This document shows positions 1 through 10,694 of a DNA stretch of 64,000 nucleotides, in pieces. Position numbers and translations under genes: made by a program. The notes beneath the pieces are model-generated. The model made no database searches, had not been told where the DNA came from, and was given only the letters and a program-made list of their open reading frames with translations. Source of the DNA: Aselliscus stoliczkanus (Eukaryota; Chordata; Mammalia; Chiroptera; Hipposideridae); contig CM066737.1 of assembly GCA_033961575.1 (NCBI GenBank), positions 64,686,771-64,750,770 on the forward strand, read 5' to 3'. Numbering within the stretch: the first letter of the stretch is position 1; each line of letters starts with the position of its first letter.

Positions 1-88
1 TGATGGTCAGTTCGGTTGTTTCCATATCTTGGCTATTGTAAATACTACTGCAATGAACATAGGGCTGCATATATCTTTGGGATGTGGT
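1..88 (-). mobile_element. L1 ORF2 3'-end fragment (cut by window edge)
   Basis: The text closely matches 53870-53945, an antisense L1 segment from the end of ORF2. Translated on the minus strand it gives the typical L1 string DICSPMFIAVVFTIAKIWKQP. It abuts the endogenous retrovirus remnant at about 90, so an open frame running through both is a chance fusion. Confidence 0.8.
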
Positions 89-109
89 TCATGTAGGGCC
101 TTGGAGCAG

Positions 110-560
110 GTGTGTAATTTGGATAAGGAGTCTGCAATGTTATTATAATGTGTTTCTAGTATTTGTTGATGTGTGTATTTGTGTGCATGCACGCACAGAA
201 ATGAGTGAGCATAAAAGGCATGTGTGAGTTGGCTATTTCTTTCCAAACAAGGCGCCCCAGATAGCCTTTCCATGAATAGTGAAATGATCCTTTTGCCATT
301 GTCCAAACCGGACTGCAAGCCCATTGGCTACCACCCAGGACTCAGTAAAAATATGTGCACTTGGGAGTCTCATTTTTATGTCCTGTCGTACAGCGAAGTG
401 TACTGTCACCAATTCCACCAGTTGGACTGATCCAGGAGAGATCCTCCTCAACTAGGGATATGCAGCTGGTGGGATGATATGGCCTCCTAGAAGGCTGTAT
501 TGCATGCGATGGTGCTACTGCTATCGGTGAAGAATACCAACTCCCTTTCCATGTCAGACA
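110..560 (-). pseudogene. Retroviral RNase H remnant (pol)
   Basis: Minus-strand translation in two frames gives RNase H-like strings. FFTDSS near 530 matches the first catalytic Asp region. HIFTESWVVANGLAVRFGQW (about 280-360) corresponds to the retroviral 'TDSWVVANGLA' block, with the usual Asp changed to Glu. VHAHKYTHQQILETHYNNIA (about 125-185) matches the C-terminal His/Asn-Asn-Ala-Asp block. The strings lie in different frames, so at least one frameshift is present. It is inactive. Assignment to retroviral RNase H is by motif memory; the retroviral class is not determined. Confidence 0.7.
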
Positions 561-1379
561 GTTGGTCCCAAGGAACTCCCCAAATGGCTAGAGGGGCTGG
601 AAGTGGCTGTGCTACTAGCTGCACATCCCTGTCAGTGGAGAAGAGGCTGAGCAAAGGGATAGCTACATCCTCTGTAATTTGTAAAGACCCTTGATATCAG
701 GTGTATCCCTCTCCTGAAAGTACCAATTTCACTTTATTAGTGAGGCATCAGTGGCCATGCCAAGCCTTTGCTGGGTTGAATCCCTGACCCAAGGCAAGGT
801 GGGGATTTGTGTATAAGGCTGTATGTGCTGTGTGCCTGTTAATGCCTCTGTCTCCAAGAAGGTACACTAGGCTGCCAATATTTGGCACTTGAATGACATG
901 TTCCAGGCTGCTGTCAGGGGTAGATGTTTGGCCCAGAACCCCATGGGCTGACAGGTAGAGCCATGCTTAGTCAAGTTACTCGACAAGGTGTAATCAGACA
1001 TCACCAGTGACTAGACTTGGAAGTCTGAGCCCAGATGGTCTAAGGGTAGGGCCTGCTGGGCCAGCCATCACAAGGCAGTTTATTGAGGTTCTCCATAATG
1101 GAAAGAAGCCAATTTGCATGTAGTGACATAAACAGGCCTGAGAAGAATAGCTAAGTGTGGACTGTGTTACCTCCCAAAGTTACCTAATATATGTTGTATC
1201 TGCCATAGTGTCATGGGAGGCTTGATTATGAGGAGTTGTTTTACAGAAAGCTGAATTTTTGACACTACTAGATGTGTTGCTGGATGAGGGCATCCATACC
1301 TATAATAAGAAAAGAGAGAGCCAGGGGGCTGCCACCCTTGGCAGCGGTTTCAGAAATATGGTGCCTATAGAAACATCTA

Positions 1380-1515
1380 GCTTAATTTGTACTCCCTTTA
1401 TAGTTTTACCTGCTCTGCCTTATAGGGTGAATTAGGTTCCTTTGAGGAATTTATAAGGGTTACCTGGAATTACCGTGACTTGGGCTTTTGTGTCTAATAG
1501 AGCCAAGAAAATCTG
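1380..1515 (-). pseudogene. Retroviral aspartic protease remnant
   Basis: The minus-strand reading includes FLALLDTKAQVTVIPGNP, which has the shape of a retroviral protease active-site region (LLDTGA...VIPG). The catalytic DTG reads DTK here, so the Gly is lost. A stop follows shortly downstream. It sits upstream (in minus orientation) of the RNase H remnant, as expected for pro-pol order. Confidence 0.6.
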
Positions 1516-1740
1516 GTTATTGCTTTTGTCCAAGGAGACTAATGCAGTTATAAAGGGGCAACTGTCCCCAGTATGTAGGATAGGCTCTGGAGAGCTGCCA
1601 AGTCCTTAAAATATGCTCTGGGGACCTGCCAAGCCACAGGTCAGAGAAGTTGTTTGAGGCAAAGTGAGCCTCAAGACTCTCTGATATTGATATTGGGCTT
1701 TGTAGTGAGGTAATCGCTTGTATTAAAAAGAGAAGCTCGT

Positions 1741-2228
1741 GGGCTGGCCAAGAGGCTCAGTTGGCTTAGAGCACGTGCTTAGAGCATGTGGTTCGATTCC
1801 CACATGGGCCAGTGAATGCTGTGCCCTGGCTGAGCTGTTGCTGAGCTGCCAACAGGTGGCAGGATGGCTCTGCTGGTGTAACACCAAGATTGTTCAGTGC
1901 TAGGCTACGCCCACCCGCAACTAAAGATTGAACTCGGCACCTTGATCTGAGCTGCCTCCTGGAAGGCTCAGTGGATAGAGCGTGCGCTCTTAACAACAAG
2001 GCTGCCGGGTTCCACTCCCACATGGGATGGTGGCTACACACACCTGCAACTAAGATTGAACACAGCACCTTGAGCTTGGAGGCCACAAGCTGCCGACTGG
2101 AAGCCAGATGGTGACTGGCACCCTCCACAACTAAGATTGAAGAACAACAATTTGGCTGGTCCCCTCCCTCCCCCAATTCCGCAACACTGTTCCCCTCCCT
2201 CAATTCCCCAATAAATCTTTAAAAAAAA
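1741..2228 (+). mobile_element. tRNA-derived SINE, family B long form (Rhin-like)
   Basis: The head GGCTGGCCAAGAGGCTCAG is followed by a B-box-like GGTTCGATTCCC. A second head-like unit begins around 1965 (GCTCAGTGGATAGAGCGTGC), so the element looks dimeric. The tail repeats CTCCACAACTAAGATTGAA and ends ATTCCCCAATAAA plus poly(A). It is inserted in the retroviral remnant. A weak purine-rich direct repeat (AGAGAAG) flanks it. Confidence 0.85.
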
Positions 2229-3491
2229 GAGAGAGAAGGGAATGCCAGGGCTGTCTGAATATAAGATAATTGTGAACCTCCAACTGTTGGAGCTGCCAAT
2301 ACAAGACCCTCTGCTGTTTAGAATCATCCCAGGCATAGTTTCTCAGTAGGGTTAACGTAGATGCTGCAAGACAAGGAGGTGGGAAGGAGAGTTGGGCCCT
2401 GGCACCCAAGGACTGGTGTGAGGAATGTGGGCCCTCTTGGTACTGAAAAATTAGGGAATCTGGGTGAGCATCTCTTTCATGGAAGGCTACCACATCTACT
2501 TTCTCCAGGACCTCTTGAATAGTATGGGAGGTTCCCCACAGACAGAAGGAGTATGGCCCTGTAATTGGGGGAACTTTTTATAAGAAGTATTTTCTGGGTT
2601 TGGGGTCAACTGGGGCTTCTTCAGGACTGAAGATAAAATCCAGATCACTTTGATTGTTATGTTCAAAGAAGTGATAGACCCATTGGATCATATCAATGTT
2701 ATGGAGAAGGAGTCGCTTTTCCAGTATCTTCCATTGACTCTGGGACTCTGAGGTAATAAGTCCAATAAACAAGTGAGCATGGCACCATGCTACAAAAATC
2801 CAAGTAAGCAGGGGAAGGGAATCTTTTTGTGTATCTTTAGGGCTGGTGCCTTTGGGTTTAGACTCTCCCTTGCCATTGGAATGTTAGATTATTATGCTGG
2901 GTTTATCCACAGTGGCAGCCTTTGCTTTGATTCTGGTTGACCTAGTAGTGGTATGGGTCTTGGGGTAGCCCTTCATGTGTGAGGGTGTCAGGGTCACCCA
3001 TGTCGCTAAAGAATTTGGCCTTTGGGCTCTGTGTTTTTTTATAAGGTTATGTATTTGGGGATCTTTTGAAATACTGGGTAGCTGCCTTATCCCTTTGGCA
3101 TTGAGCAGTAGCTTAGAGCCCATAGTACACGCTCTCAATAGCCAGTCAGTTCCTTTTTGTCCCTTCTGCCAAATCTTTTAAAATATTTTGAATACTGAGA
3201 TATGTAAAATTTTGAGATTCAATTTTTATTTCTCTATTATCTCCCACTGATTTAAACTTAGGAATGGTTACCAGAAAGATCTGTAGTGGACATCCCTGAG
3301 GGTCAGACTTGTAGGTGGCTGTTTCCTTCTCCAGGGTGTCCCAATCAACCTCTCTAGGATTGGGGGTGATCTCCACTCACACAGTGTGGCATGATCATTG
3401 GGGCTGGCCTCAATACCCCAAGAGCATAGAATCAGGGCTTTGACATGTTGATATGCTGCAGTGCTGAAAAGTGCCCAGTCTACTGTCAACA

Positions 3492-3990
3492 AAAAAACAT
3501 CCAGCCTAGGAAAAAGCTTATAAGAGTTTATTTGCCAAACTGACATTGCCAAACTGACAATTTCTAGGAAGCAAAGTCTCAACAGATTGAGAAAATGCTC
3601 TGCAAAATGGAGGGTTGTTGCTTATTTCATACGTAGAATCAAAGGATGGGGGTTACCTGACATCCATTGGTGGTAGATTAAGGAGGTAGGAGAAAGCAAA
3701 GCGGAGAAATATCTGGGAATGTATAAAAGTAAATTGGAGAGACAGGTACTTCCTTTACATAGGCAGATGCAGGATAGTTAATAGTTTGCTTTTTATAGCA
3801 CATAAGGATGTTAACCAGGGGACAAGAATAATAATGAGAGATTCAATAGTTTCCTGCTCTGGTCCAGTAAAAGGAACTACTGCTATTCCAGTGATGTTAT
3901 TTTAGGTGAAAAAGACAATAGATGGGCTCACTTAAGGTAAAGATTGACCTCATCAAGGAAGCTTCAGGTTAAAGATGTGACTCCCCACCA
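3492..3990 (-). mobile_element. LTR of the endogenous retrovirus (boundaries approximate)
   Basis: On the minus strand a TATA-like GCTATAAAAAGC (3788-3800) is followed about 270 bases later by AATAAA (3524-3530), and the sequence ends TTGTTGACA next to the internal region. This arrangement is that of an LTR with U3-R-U5 in minus orientation. I could not place the outer boundary or a target duplication. Confidence 0.5.
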
Positions 3991-5005
3991 TGACCCACCT
4001 TCATTAGGAATTTTTATGTTCACGCCATCCTATTTGGTTATTTTCAGTCTCCTGAGCTTGTCAGTTTTCACATGTGGCCCCTTTTCCATCCACACTACAT
4101 CTGTGGGTGTTTTACACTTCATGAGGGGCACAATAACTTTCTTGGGCATTTTAGGTGGCATGGCATTAAGTGCTCAGGCCATTTATTTGAGTCATTTGAT
4201 CTTGTGCCACCACACTCCAGGCGTGGAACCCACATTATCTAATAGGGTTGGGAAACAAGATGTGATAGCAGTAAGATATGTATGCTACAAAAGGGGAACC
4301 ACTGGCCCCATCTGCACTTTTTTTTTTTTTTTTTTGCTAAGAGTCAAGTCTTTCCCAGTGAGGATATCTCCATTATATTGCTTAGGACTTGGAGTCCTAA
4401 ATGCCACATCTGTAGACACATTGGTCAGGGGGGGAACTCTCTGTCTCTTCCTTCTAAGGGCACTGCCTGGCACCTTCATTCAGTAGCCCACACTTGAGCA
4501 CAGTTGCCATTCGCAGGTCCCAGCTGTTAATTAATGCAATGGCACCTTTATTAAAATGTTAGCCAATTCACCTAAACAGTTGGCAGCAATGTCCATGCTT
4601 AGAGTAGAAAAATACACCCAATGTTTAACAGCTGTTGGGGAACACACCCTCTGTGGGGCATTAACAGGTGGAAAACACATCTGTGGTACTTCCAACCAGG
4701 CCTGATGAACAGGCTCTGAGGATCAGGACTCTGGTTGTTTCTTGTTTGTTTGTTTAATCATTTCTGTGTTTGTTTTTTGAGATTACACTTTAGGATAGAA
4801 AACTTTGGCAGTATTCTTCAGCACAAAGCAGTGCAAACAAATGCCAGCAAGCAGTTGACTCAGCCCCAATAGAATTACCCACCTGGGAGAGCCAGTGAGT
4901 CAGCCATTTGCAGCTAAAAGGCATTTTCTATAGTCAATTGCTCCATTGCAGCACAACAATACCATCCTGTTTGTGACATCAATTGTTATGAATCTGTCAA
5001 ATTAA
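3990..5005. other. Unassigned; possibly more endogenous retrovirus sequence
   Basis: No confident family. A poly(T) tract at 4319-4337 and a TTTG-rich stretch near 4740 are simple sequence. A 180-codon plus-strand frame (3944-4486) runs through it, but it includes the poly(T) as poly-Phe and has no recognisable domain. Position between two LTR-like segments makes retroviral origin possible. Confidence 0.3.
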
Positions 5006-5009
5006 CACT

Positions 5010-5530
5010 TGTTAAGTGGAGCACAGGATGCCAGATGGTGAGCTGTTCAACAACAGACCACAAGAGAAATAGAAATAGAAAAGTTTATTGTTTACAGGTC
5101 CTGGAGGAAGTACCTGGTGTGCCTGGAGGGGCCCACACCGTGGTGTCAGGGCAGAGTGCAGACACAGAGAGATAGGACCTGGAGCACATGTTCTATTAAG
5201 GTCTGTGGATAGTAGAGTGCTTTGAGACTCCTGGAATAAGGCTGCATCGAACAATACAAACCAGAAGAGTAGGGATTTGGTAAGCCCCACAGTGAGTTTA
5301 TCTAAGGGATATACAAGGGTAAGTCACTGGAAGGCAGGGGAGGCTGTCTTTTTTTTTTTTTTGAGGGCAGTGTCACTGGCCCTCATATGTGGGACCTGAA
5401 CCGGGGCCGCTGGCGTCCCAAGCCAGTGCTTAACCAATGTGCCACTCGACTGGCCCCAGGGGAGGCTGTCTTGTGGTCACAAGGGCTGTTGTTGAAGTCA
5501 TATCAGTAATTTAAATTTGCTTGTGACTCT
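5010..5530 (-). mobile_element. LTR-like sequence interrupted by a SINE
   Basis: In minus orientation it contains ACAATAAACTTTTC (about 5080-5095) in a U5-like context. A family A SINE has inserted at 5351-5456. Boundaries and family are not determined. Confidence 0.4.
5351..5456 (-). mobile_element. SINE family A, short form
   Basis: The poly(T) start and the end at TGGCCCC show minus orientation. The head contains the paired CTGGC/GCCAG arm and the terminal GAGGGCAGTGTCACTGGCCC palindrome. A 16-bp target duplication CAGGGGAGGCTGTCTT flanks it (5335-5350 and 5457-5472). Confidence 0.95.
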
Positions 5531-5548
5531 GTGGGCTGTTATCTAGGG

Positions 5549-5851
5549 CAGGGGTCGGCAAACTGCAGCTCACGAGCCACTGCAGCTCTTTGGGTACCTT
5601 CCATCTCAAAAGTTTGCTGACCCCTGGAAGAGCCAAATCCTGTCCCTCACAACAATTTAAAAATTATTCAAGAGCCATAAATATATTTTTACATAATCAC
5701 AATTATGTGAATAATGCCCTTTAAAAATGTTATAAATGAAACTGTAATAGTTTTATTTTCATTTCCAATTTTACTTCAGAGCCTGTGGCTCTAGAGCCAC
5801 AGTTTGCTGAACCCTGGCAGCTCTTCCATCTCACAAGTTTGCCGACCCCTG
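5549..5851. mobile_element. Non-autonomous hAT element (303 bp)
   Basis: It has perfect 16-bp terminal inverted repeats: CAGGGGTCGGCAAACT at the left and its complement AGTTTGCCGACCCCTG at the right. An 8-bp target duplication, ATCTAGGG/ATCCAGGG with one change, flanks it, as expected for hAT elements. There is no transposase frame. TIR-like motifs recur inside at about 5607-5625 and 5797-5816, so each arm looks like a small element itself. Confidence 0.9.
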
Positions 5852-6374
5852 ATCCAGGGCATATGCTTGCATGATGGAACTAGTATCATTTTAAAGTCCT
5901 TGTATACCTTTGTCAAAAAAATGGATGTCAAAGCAGCTCTCTAGACATTTGTTGTTACTGTACAAAATGCAACTGATTTTTGTGCATTGATTTTGTATTT
6001 TGTATCTTTCCTTATTATGTTTACTAGTTCTAACAGATACTTTTATGGAATCTTTAGGACATTCTACGTATAAGATCATGTTGTGTGTGAACAGAGATCA
6101 TTTTACTTCTTCCTTTTCAATTTAGATCTTCCAAGGTCAGCACTCTCCAAGTTCTTTCCCAACCAAGGTGAGAGGGGTCTGAGCAGGCTCACTGCTCTGG
6201 TGACTCTGCAGACCTTAGAGGTCTGTCTGCCTATCACCAGATGCACAGGTGGACAAGACTCCTCCTGGGACCCTTGGCATATGGTGCTGAATCCCACAAC
6301 ACCAATAATGGCACTTTTGTTCATGAATGGATGTCTAATCATTGTTTTAAAATGGGGATGAAAAAGGAGGAATA

Positions 6375-6961
6375 TGAGGTCTGACAATTAAGTTAGCGAA
6401 CGCATCCTAGAAAAAGTGCTATATACCTCACTGCTAAATATCACTACAGTCACCTTTGAAGTATCCCCTTGGGAAGCTATGCACTGATACCAGCACGTAG
6501 TCCACCCTTCAAAGCAATTTTGGAACTCTTCTCCTGGAATGTCCATCAGAGCTGTCATCGTATTACCCTTGATGTCCTGAATGTCACCAAAATGTCTTCC
6601 TTTCAACATTTCCTTGATCTTCGGGTAAAGAAAGAAGTCATTGGGGGCCAGATCAGGTGAGTAGGAAGGGTGTTCCAATACAGTTATTTGTTTACTGGCA
6701 TAAAACTCCCTCACAGACAATGTCATGTGAGCTGGTACATTGTCATGATGCAAGAGCCATGAAATGTTGGCAAAAAGTTCAGGTTGTCTAACTTTTTCAC
6801 ACAGCCTTTTCAGCACTTCCAAATAGTAAACTTGATTAACTGTTTGTCCGGTTGATCCATTATGAAATTGGTCCATTTCATAATGAATAATCCTTCTGAG
6901 ATCAATAAAAAGGTTAGCAACATCATTTTAAAAAGTTCACAGACTTAATTGTCAGACATCG
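6375..6961 (-). mobile_element. Internally deleted mariner (587 bp)
   Basis: The ends TGAGGTCTGACAATTAAG and its near-complement ACTTAATTGTCAGACATC are inverted repeats flanked by TA (6373-6374 and 6962-6963). The body keeps only the C-terminal part of a mariner transposase on the minus strand, joined to about 100 bp next to the other end. A full mariner is about 1.3 kb, so more than half is missing. Confidence 0.92.
6388..6876 (-). pseudogene. Mariner transposase, C-terminal half only
   Basis: A 162-codon open frame. WLLHHDNVPAH carries the second catalytic Asp, and YSPDLAPNDFFLYPKIK carries the third. There are exactly 34 residues between them, the DD34D mariner signature. The DNA-binding N-terminus and the first Asp are absent because of the internal deletion. 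The C-terminal FEGWTTCWYQCIASQGDT is typical of the family. It cannot encode a working enzyme alone. Of the three copies in the window, this is the only one with both visible catalytic Asp residues. Confidence 0.9.
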
Positions 6962-7189
6962 TATTATCCTTTTTTATGTATTTCTGGATTTGATTTGCTA
7001 ATATTTTATTGAGGAGTTTTTTCTATTTTTTTTCATTTAAAATCATTGGAAAATACTTTCCTTTTATATAATGTCTTATCTGGTTTTGGTTTTAAAATAT
7101 TGCTTTCCTCATGAAATGAGTTGGGATGTATTTCTCCCTCCTCTCTTTTCTGGAGCAATTGTTTGTTTTTTTGTTTTGTTTAGTTTTGT

Positions 7190-7700
7190 ATTAGTCAGTC
7201 AGGGTTCTCCAGAGAAACAGAGCTAATAGGGTGAGGGAGATATAGGTCTAGATTAGATACAGATAGAGCTATAGATAGGTAAAAGTATGTATATAGATAG
7301 ATTTATTATAGGAAAGCACTCATGTGGTAATGGAGGCTGAAAAATCACATAGTCTGCTGTCTGCTAACTTGGAGAATCAGGAATGCTGGTAGTATAATCC
7401 AGTCCAAGTCTGATGAAAGCCTAAGAACAAGGAGCTCTGATGTCTGAAGGCAAGAAAGGATAAAAATCTCAGCTCAAGAGAGAGCAAATTTGCACTTCCT
7501 TTGCTCTTTTGTTCCATTTGAGCCTTTAACAGATTGGATGATACCTGCCCACACTGGTGTGGGTGAATCTCAATTCTCAGTGTACTGAATCAAAAGCGAA
7601 TCTCTTCCAAAAATACCCTCATGGAGAAATAATGTTTTACCAGTTATCTGGGCATCCTGTAGCCCAGTTAATTTGACACATAGAATTAACCATTATAATA
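7190..7700. repeat. Old mammalian interspersed repeat, family not named
   Basis: It begins TATTAGTCAGTCAGGGTTCTCCAG and ends near GTTAATTTGACACATAGAATTAACC, text I recall as a widespread mammalian repeat. It contains a degenerate TAGA-rich patch (7230-7310). It separates two collinear blocks of the old L1, so it is an insertion into it. Confidence 0.5.
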
Positions 7701-7861
7701 TTATTTCTTCCTCAGATGTTTGGTAGAATTTGTAGTTGAAACTATCTGAGCCTAGAATTTTATTTTTTGGAAGGTTTTTCATTATAATTTCTATTTTTTA
7801 ATAGATTCTGGACTATTCATGATTATCTATTACTTTTTAAATACAATTTGGTAGTTTATGT

Positions 7862-8822
7862 CTATATTAGTTTTCTATGGCTGATGTAACAAATCACCAC
7901 AATCTTAGTGTTTTAAACAACTTATCTTATACTTTTGAAGTCAGAAGTATGACATTTGTCTCACTGTGCTGAAATTAATGTGTTAGTAAACCGGCATTCC
8001 TTTCTGGAGGCTCTAGGGGATAATCTGTTTCCTTACTTTTTTCAACTTCTTGAGGCCTCTTGCCTTCCCTGGTTTGTGGCCCTCTTCTCTGCCTTCAAGT
8101 CCAGCTAGTCAAATCTTTCTCGGACCTTTCTTCTGTGATCATATCTTATAGAAAAAATTTTATTGCTGTTATAACAAATTACCACAAACATAGTAACCTC
8201 AAACAACATAAATCTATTATCTCACAGTTCTAGTGGTTAGATGTCCAAACTGGGTCTTCAGAGTTAAATTCATTTTGGAAGTTCTAAAGGAGAACCCATT
8301 ATCTTATCTTTTCCAGCTTCTAGAGGTTGCCTGTGTTATTGGCCTCATAGTTCTGTATCACTCCAACCTCTGTTTCCATTGTTACTTCTCCTTCTGTGAA
8401 TGGAACACTCCTGCCTCCCTTTTATAAGGACCCCTGTGATTACATTGGGCGTACATAGAAAATCTAGGATAATCTACTATTGCAAAATCCTCAATTTATT
8501 CCATTTGGTAACGTCTTCCTTGCCTTGCAAAGTCACATACTAATAAATTACAGGGATTAGAATGTGAACATCTTTTTTGGGGGGGAATGGCACTATTCTT
8601 TCTTTCTACATTCCTTTCTGACTTGACCAGAAAAGGTTCTTGCTTTTAAGGATTCTTGTGATTAGATGAGGCCTACCTATGTACTCAAGGATACTCTCAC
8701 CATTTCAAGATCCCTAATTTCAAAGCTTTTTGCCAAGTACGATAACATATTCATGGGTTTTGGGGGTTCTGGCCTGGACTTTTTTGTGAAACCATTATTC
8801 TACCTACCACGGTATATTTAGA
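7862..8822. repeat. Two adjacent copies of an old interspersed repeat
   Basis: Both 7868-8135 and 8148-8822 begin with a 'ttttctat/ttttatt..gctg..gtaacaaat.accacaa' motif and continue in parallel (GGCCTC..., CTTCTAGAGG/CTTCTTGAGG, TTCTGTGA...). The first copy is cut short; the second runs on to ACCATTATTCTACCTACCAC. The block interrupts the old L1. The family name is not certain from memory. Confidence 0.5.
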
Positions 8823-9789
8823 GGAATTGGTCCATTTCATTTGGGTTTCTTAATTTACTATTATAAAATTGTTCACAGTATTTTCTTAATATACTTTAAT
8901 GTCTATGGGACCAGAGGGAGTGTCCACTCTTTCATAACTGATGGTGGTAATTTGGTTTTCTGTCTTTTTATCTTGGTCTCTCTGGTTAGAGATTTATCAA
9001 TTTTATTGATATTTTCAAAGAAATATCTTTTGTGTTGATTAATTTTCCTTATAGCTTTTTTGGTTTTGATTTATTTTTGCTATAATCTTTATTTACCTTG
9101 TTCTGCTCACCTTTAATTTTCTCTTCTTTTCTATTTACTTAGGGGAACAATGGTTACTGTTCCCCTAAGCACCACTTTGGCAGCATTTCACAAATTTATT
9201 TATGTTGTATTTTTATTTTCATTGAGTTCAGAATGTACTTTAATTACCCCTAAGACATCCTCTTTGACATATGGGTTATTTAGAAATGTGGTGTTTAATT
9301 TCAAATATATGAGGAATCTACAGATATTCTGCTATTGATTTTTAGTTTAATTCTTGTCTTAGAATATACTTGTATAAATTATATTGCTTTGAATTTCTGA
9401 AAGTTTCATTTATGGTCCAGAATATGGTCTGTCTACATTTGAGAAGAATGTGTATTCTCCTGTTGTTGTTCTGTAAATATCAATGATGTCATTGTTCAGA
9501 TTATCTACCATTCTTACTGTTTTTCTGCCTCCATATTCTATCAATACCTGAGAAAGAATTGTTGAAATGCCCAATTTTAATCATGGATGTGCTTTCTTCT
9601 CTTTTCAGCTCTGTAAGCTTTTGCTTCATCGATTTTGAGGCTCTCTTGTTTGAGGCATGATATTTAGGATTGTTATTCCTTCTTGGTGAATTTACTTTTT
9701 CATCATTATCTAATATCCCTGATTATACCTGATAATATTATTTGTTCTGAAGACCTAAGGGGACAGTTTTTGCTTTGTTTATTTGTTTG

Positions 9790-10229
9790 TCTCCCTGAAG
9801 ATTTAGACTTTTCTTTCATAAGAGACTTAGAGATGGTGCATCTGTGTGAAAGTTTATCTGAAGCTGCTGTTCCCTTTCCCGGGGACAGCACCGTGGAGAT
9901 AACTGTAAGGAGTCCCTCTGCCTTTCTTGTGAGCACCTTGTGGTGTTCATGCAGGAAAAGTTTTCTAGAGAGTACTAACCCTAATATATTTGCCATTCCT
10001 AAAGTCTTCACACTCTTACCCTTTAATAATTATGGTAATATTTTTAGCTGAATCTTCTTACTGTCTTTATAAAATCCAGTGGCATCTTCTCCAGGTAAGC
10101 CAATGCTAAAACCTATTTTCTTATTGTAAGTGCCAATCTCTCCCTAGATTTTGAGTTAATTATTTGACTTTTGGCTTTCGTTCTCTGATTCGTTCAAGAA
10201 GAAACTCAATTTTCAGTGTCTCCAACATT
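9790..10229. other. Unassigned sequence
   Basis: I see no recognisable repeat or gene. An open frame of 122 codons (9683-10051, plus) overlaps the end of the L1 and has no domain features. Confidence 0.4.
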
Positions 10230-10284
<55 letters not shown>

Positions 10285-10342
10285 CAGAGAGACAGAGACA
10301 GAGAGAGACAGAGAGAGACAGAGACAGAGAGAGAGAGAGAGA
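10230..10342. repeat. (GT)n(GA)n compound microsatellite
   Basis: About 11 GT units pass directly into GA units with regular ACAGAGAGAC interruptions. The frames CVCVCVRERERE and similar are artefacts of this repeat. Confidence 0.98.
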
Positions 10343-10694
10343 GTGAGCATTGGAGTAATGCTCTTTTCACCTTTCCACCTCTCTCTATTTCTAAGTAAAA
10401 ATCACAAGTGGCATCTGTAAAATGTGGGGGATGCCACCTGTGATTTTATATAGAGATATATATATTTTTAGTGAGAGAGCCCTAGATTGTCTCTGTTACC
10501 ACAAACGATGCCGCAATAAATAGCATATTATACATTCCCCTATGTTACTATATGAGAATTTTCCTGGGTTACAGATCCAGGAGAGGGATTACTAGGTCAT
10601 AGTATATATGTGTACTTAATTTGGCCAGTTGTTGCAATCTTGCTCACCAGAATGGCTGCACATGTCTACGTGCCCACCAATAGTGAATGAAATA

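Larger units (their letters stand above)
90..3490 (-). mobile_element. Decayed endogenous retrovirus, internal region (gag/pro/pol remnants)
   Basis: This is an antisense retroviral body, reading from about 3490 down to 90. Two domains are recognisable. There is an aspartic-protease-like string (LLDTKAQVTVIPG) near 1440-1510 and an RNase H segment at 110-560. The distance between them is shorter than an intact reverse transcriptase would need, and I could not find a YxDD motif, so part of pol is deleted or too decayed. The 2250-3400 part would be gag by position; its short open frames (for example 2884-3138 and 3146-3376, minus) carry no motif I recognise. A SINE splits it at 1741-2228. An LTR-like segment lies immediately upstream at about 3492-3990. 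The family is not assigned. All frames are broken. Confidence 0.65.
5880..9790 (-). mobile_element. Old antisense L1 (ORF2 part), interrupted several times
   Basis: L1 ORF2-like text occurs at 5880-6125, 6964-7188, 7700-7860 and 8825-9790 in the order expected for one minus-strand element. The first block encodes an RT-palm neighbourhood (ILYVECPKDS). The later blocks correspond to upstream RT (GAAGCCATCTGG-like region) and then endonuclease. The breaks are explained by a mariner (6375-6961) and by other interspersed repeats (7190-7700, 7862-8822). No long frame survives. The 9740-9790 end is approximate. Confidence 0.75.

Noticed and set aside
7..324. 105-codon minus frame that joins RNase H-like and L1-like peptide
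   Set aside because: It is a chance read-through across the junction of an endogenous retrovirus relic and an L1 fragment, not a fusion gene.
3944..4486. 180-codon plus-strand frame, the longest of the shorter-than-200 frames on that strand, rather hydrophobic
   Set aside because: It runs through a poly(T) tract that yields poly-Phe, has no domain or conserved motif, and lies among retroviral remnants.
10164..10420. Arg/Glu repeat proteins
   Set aside because: Direct translation of the GT/GA microsatellite.
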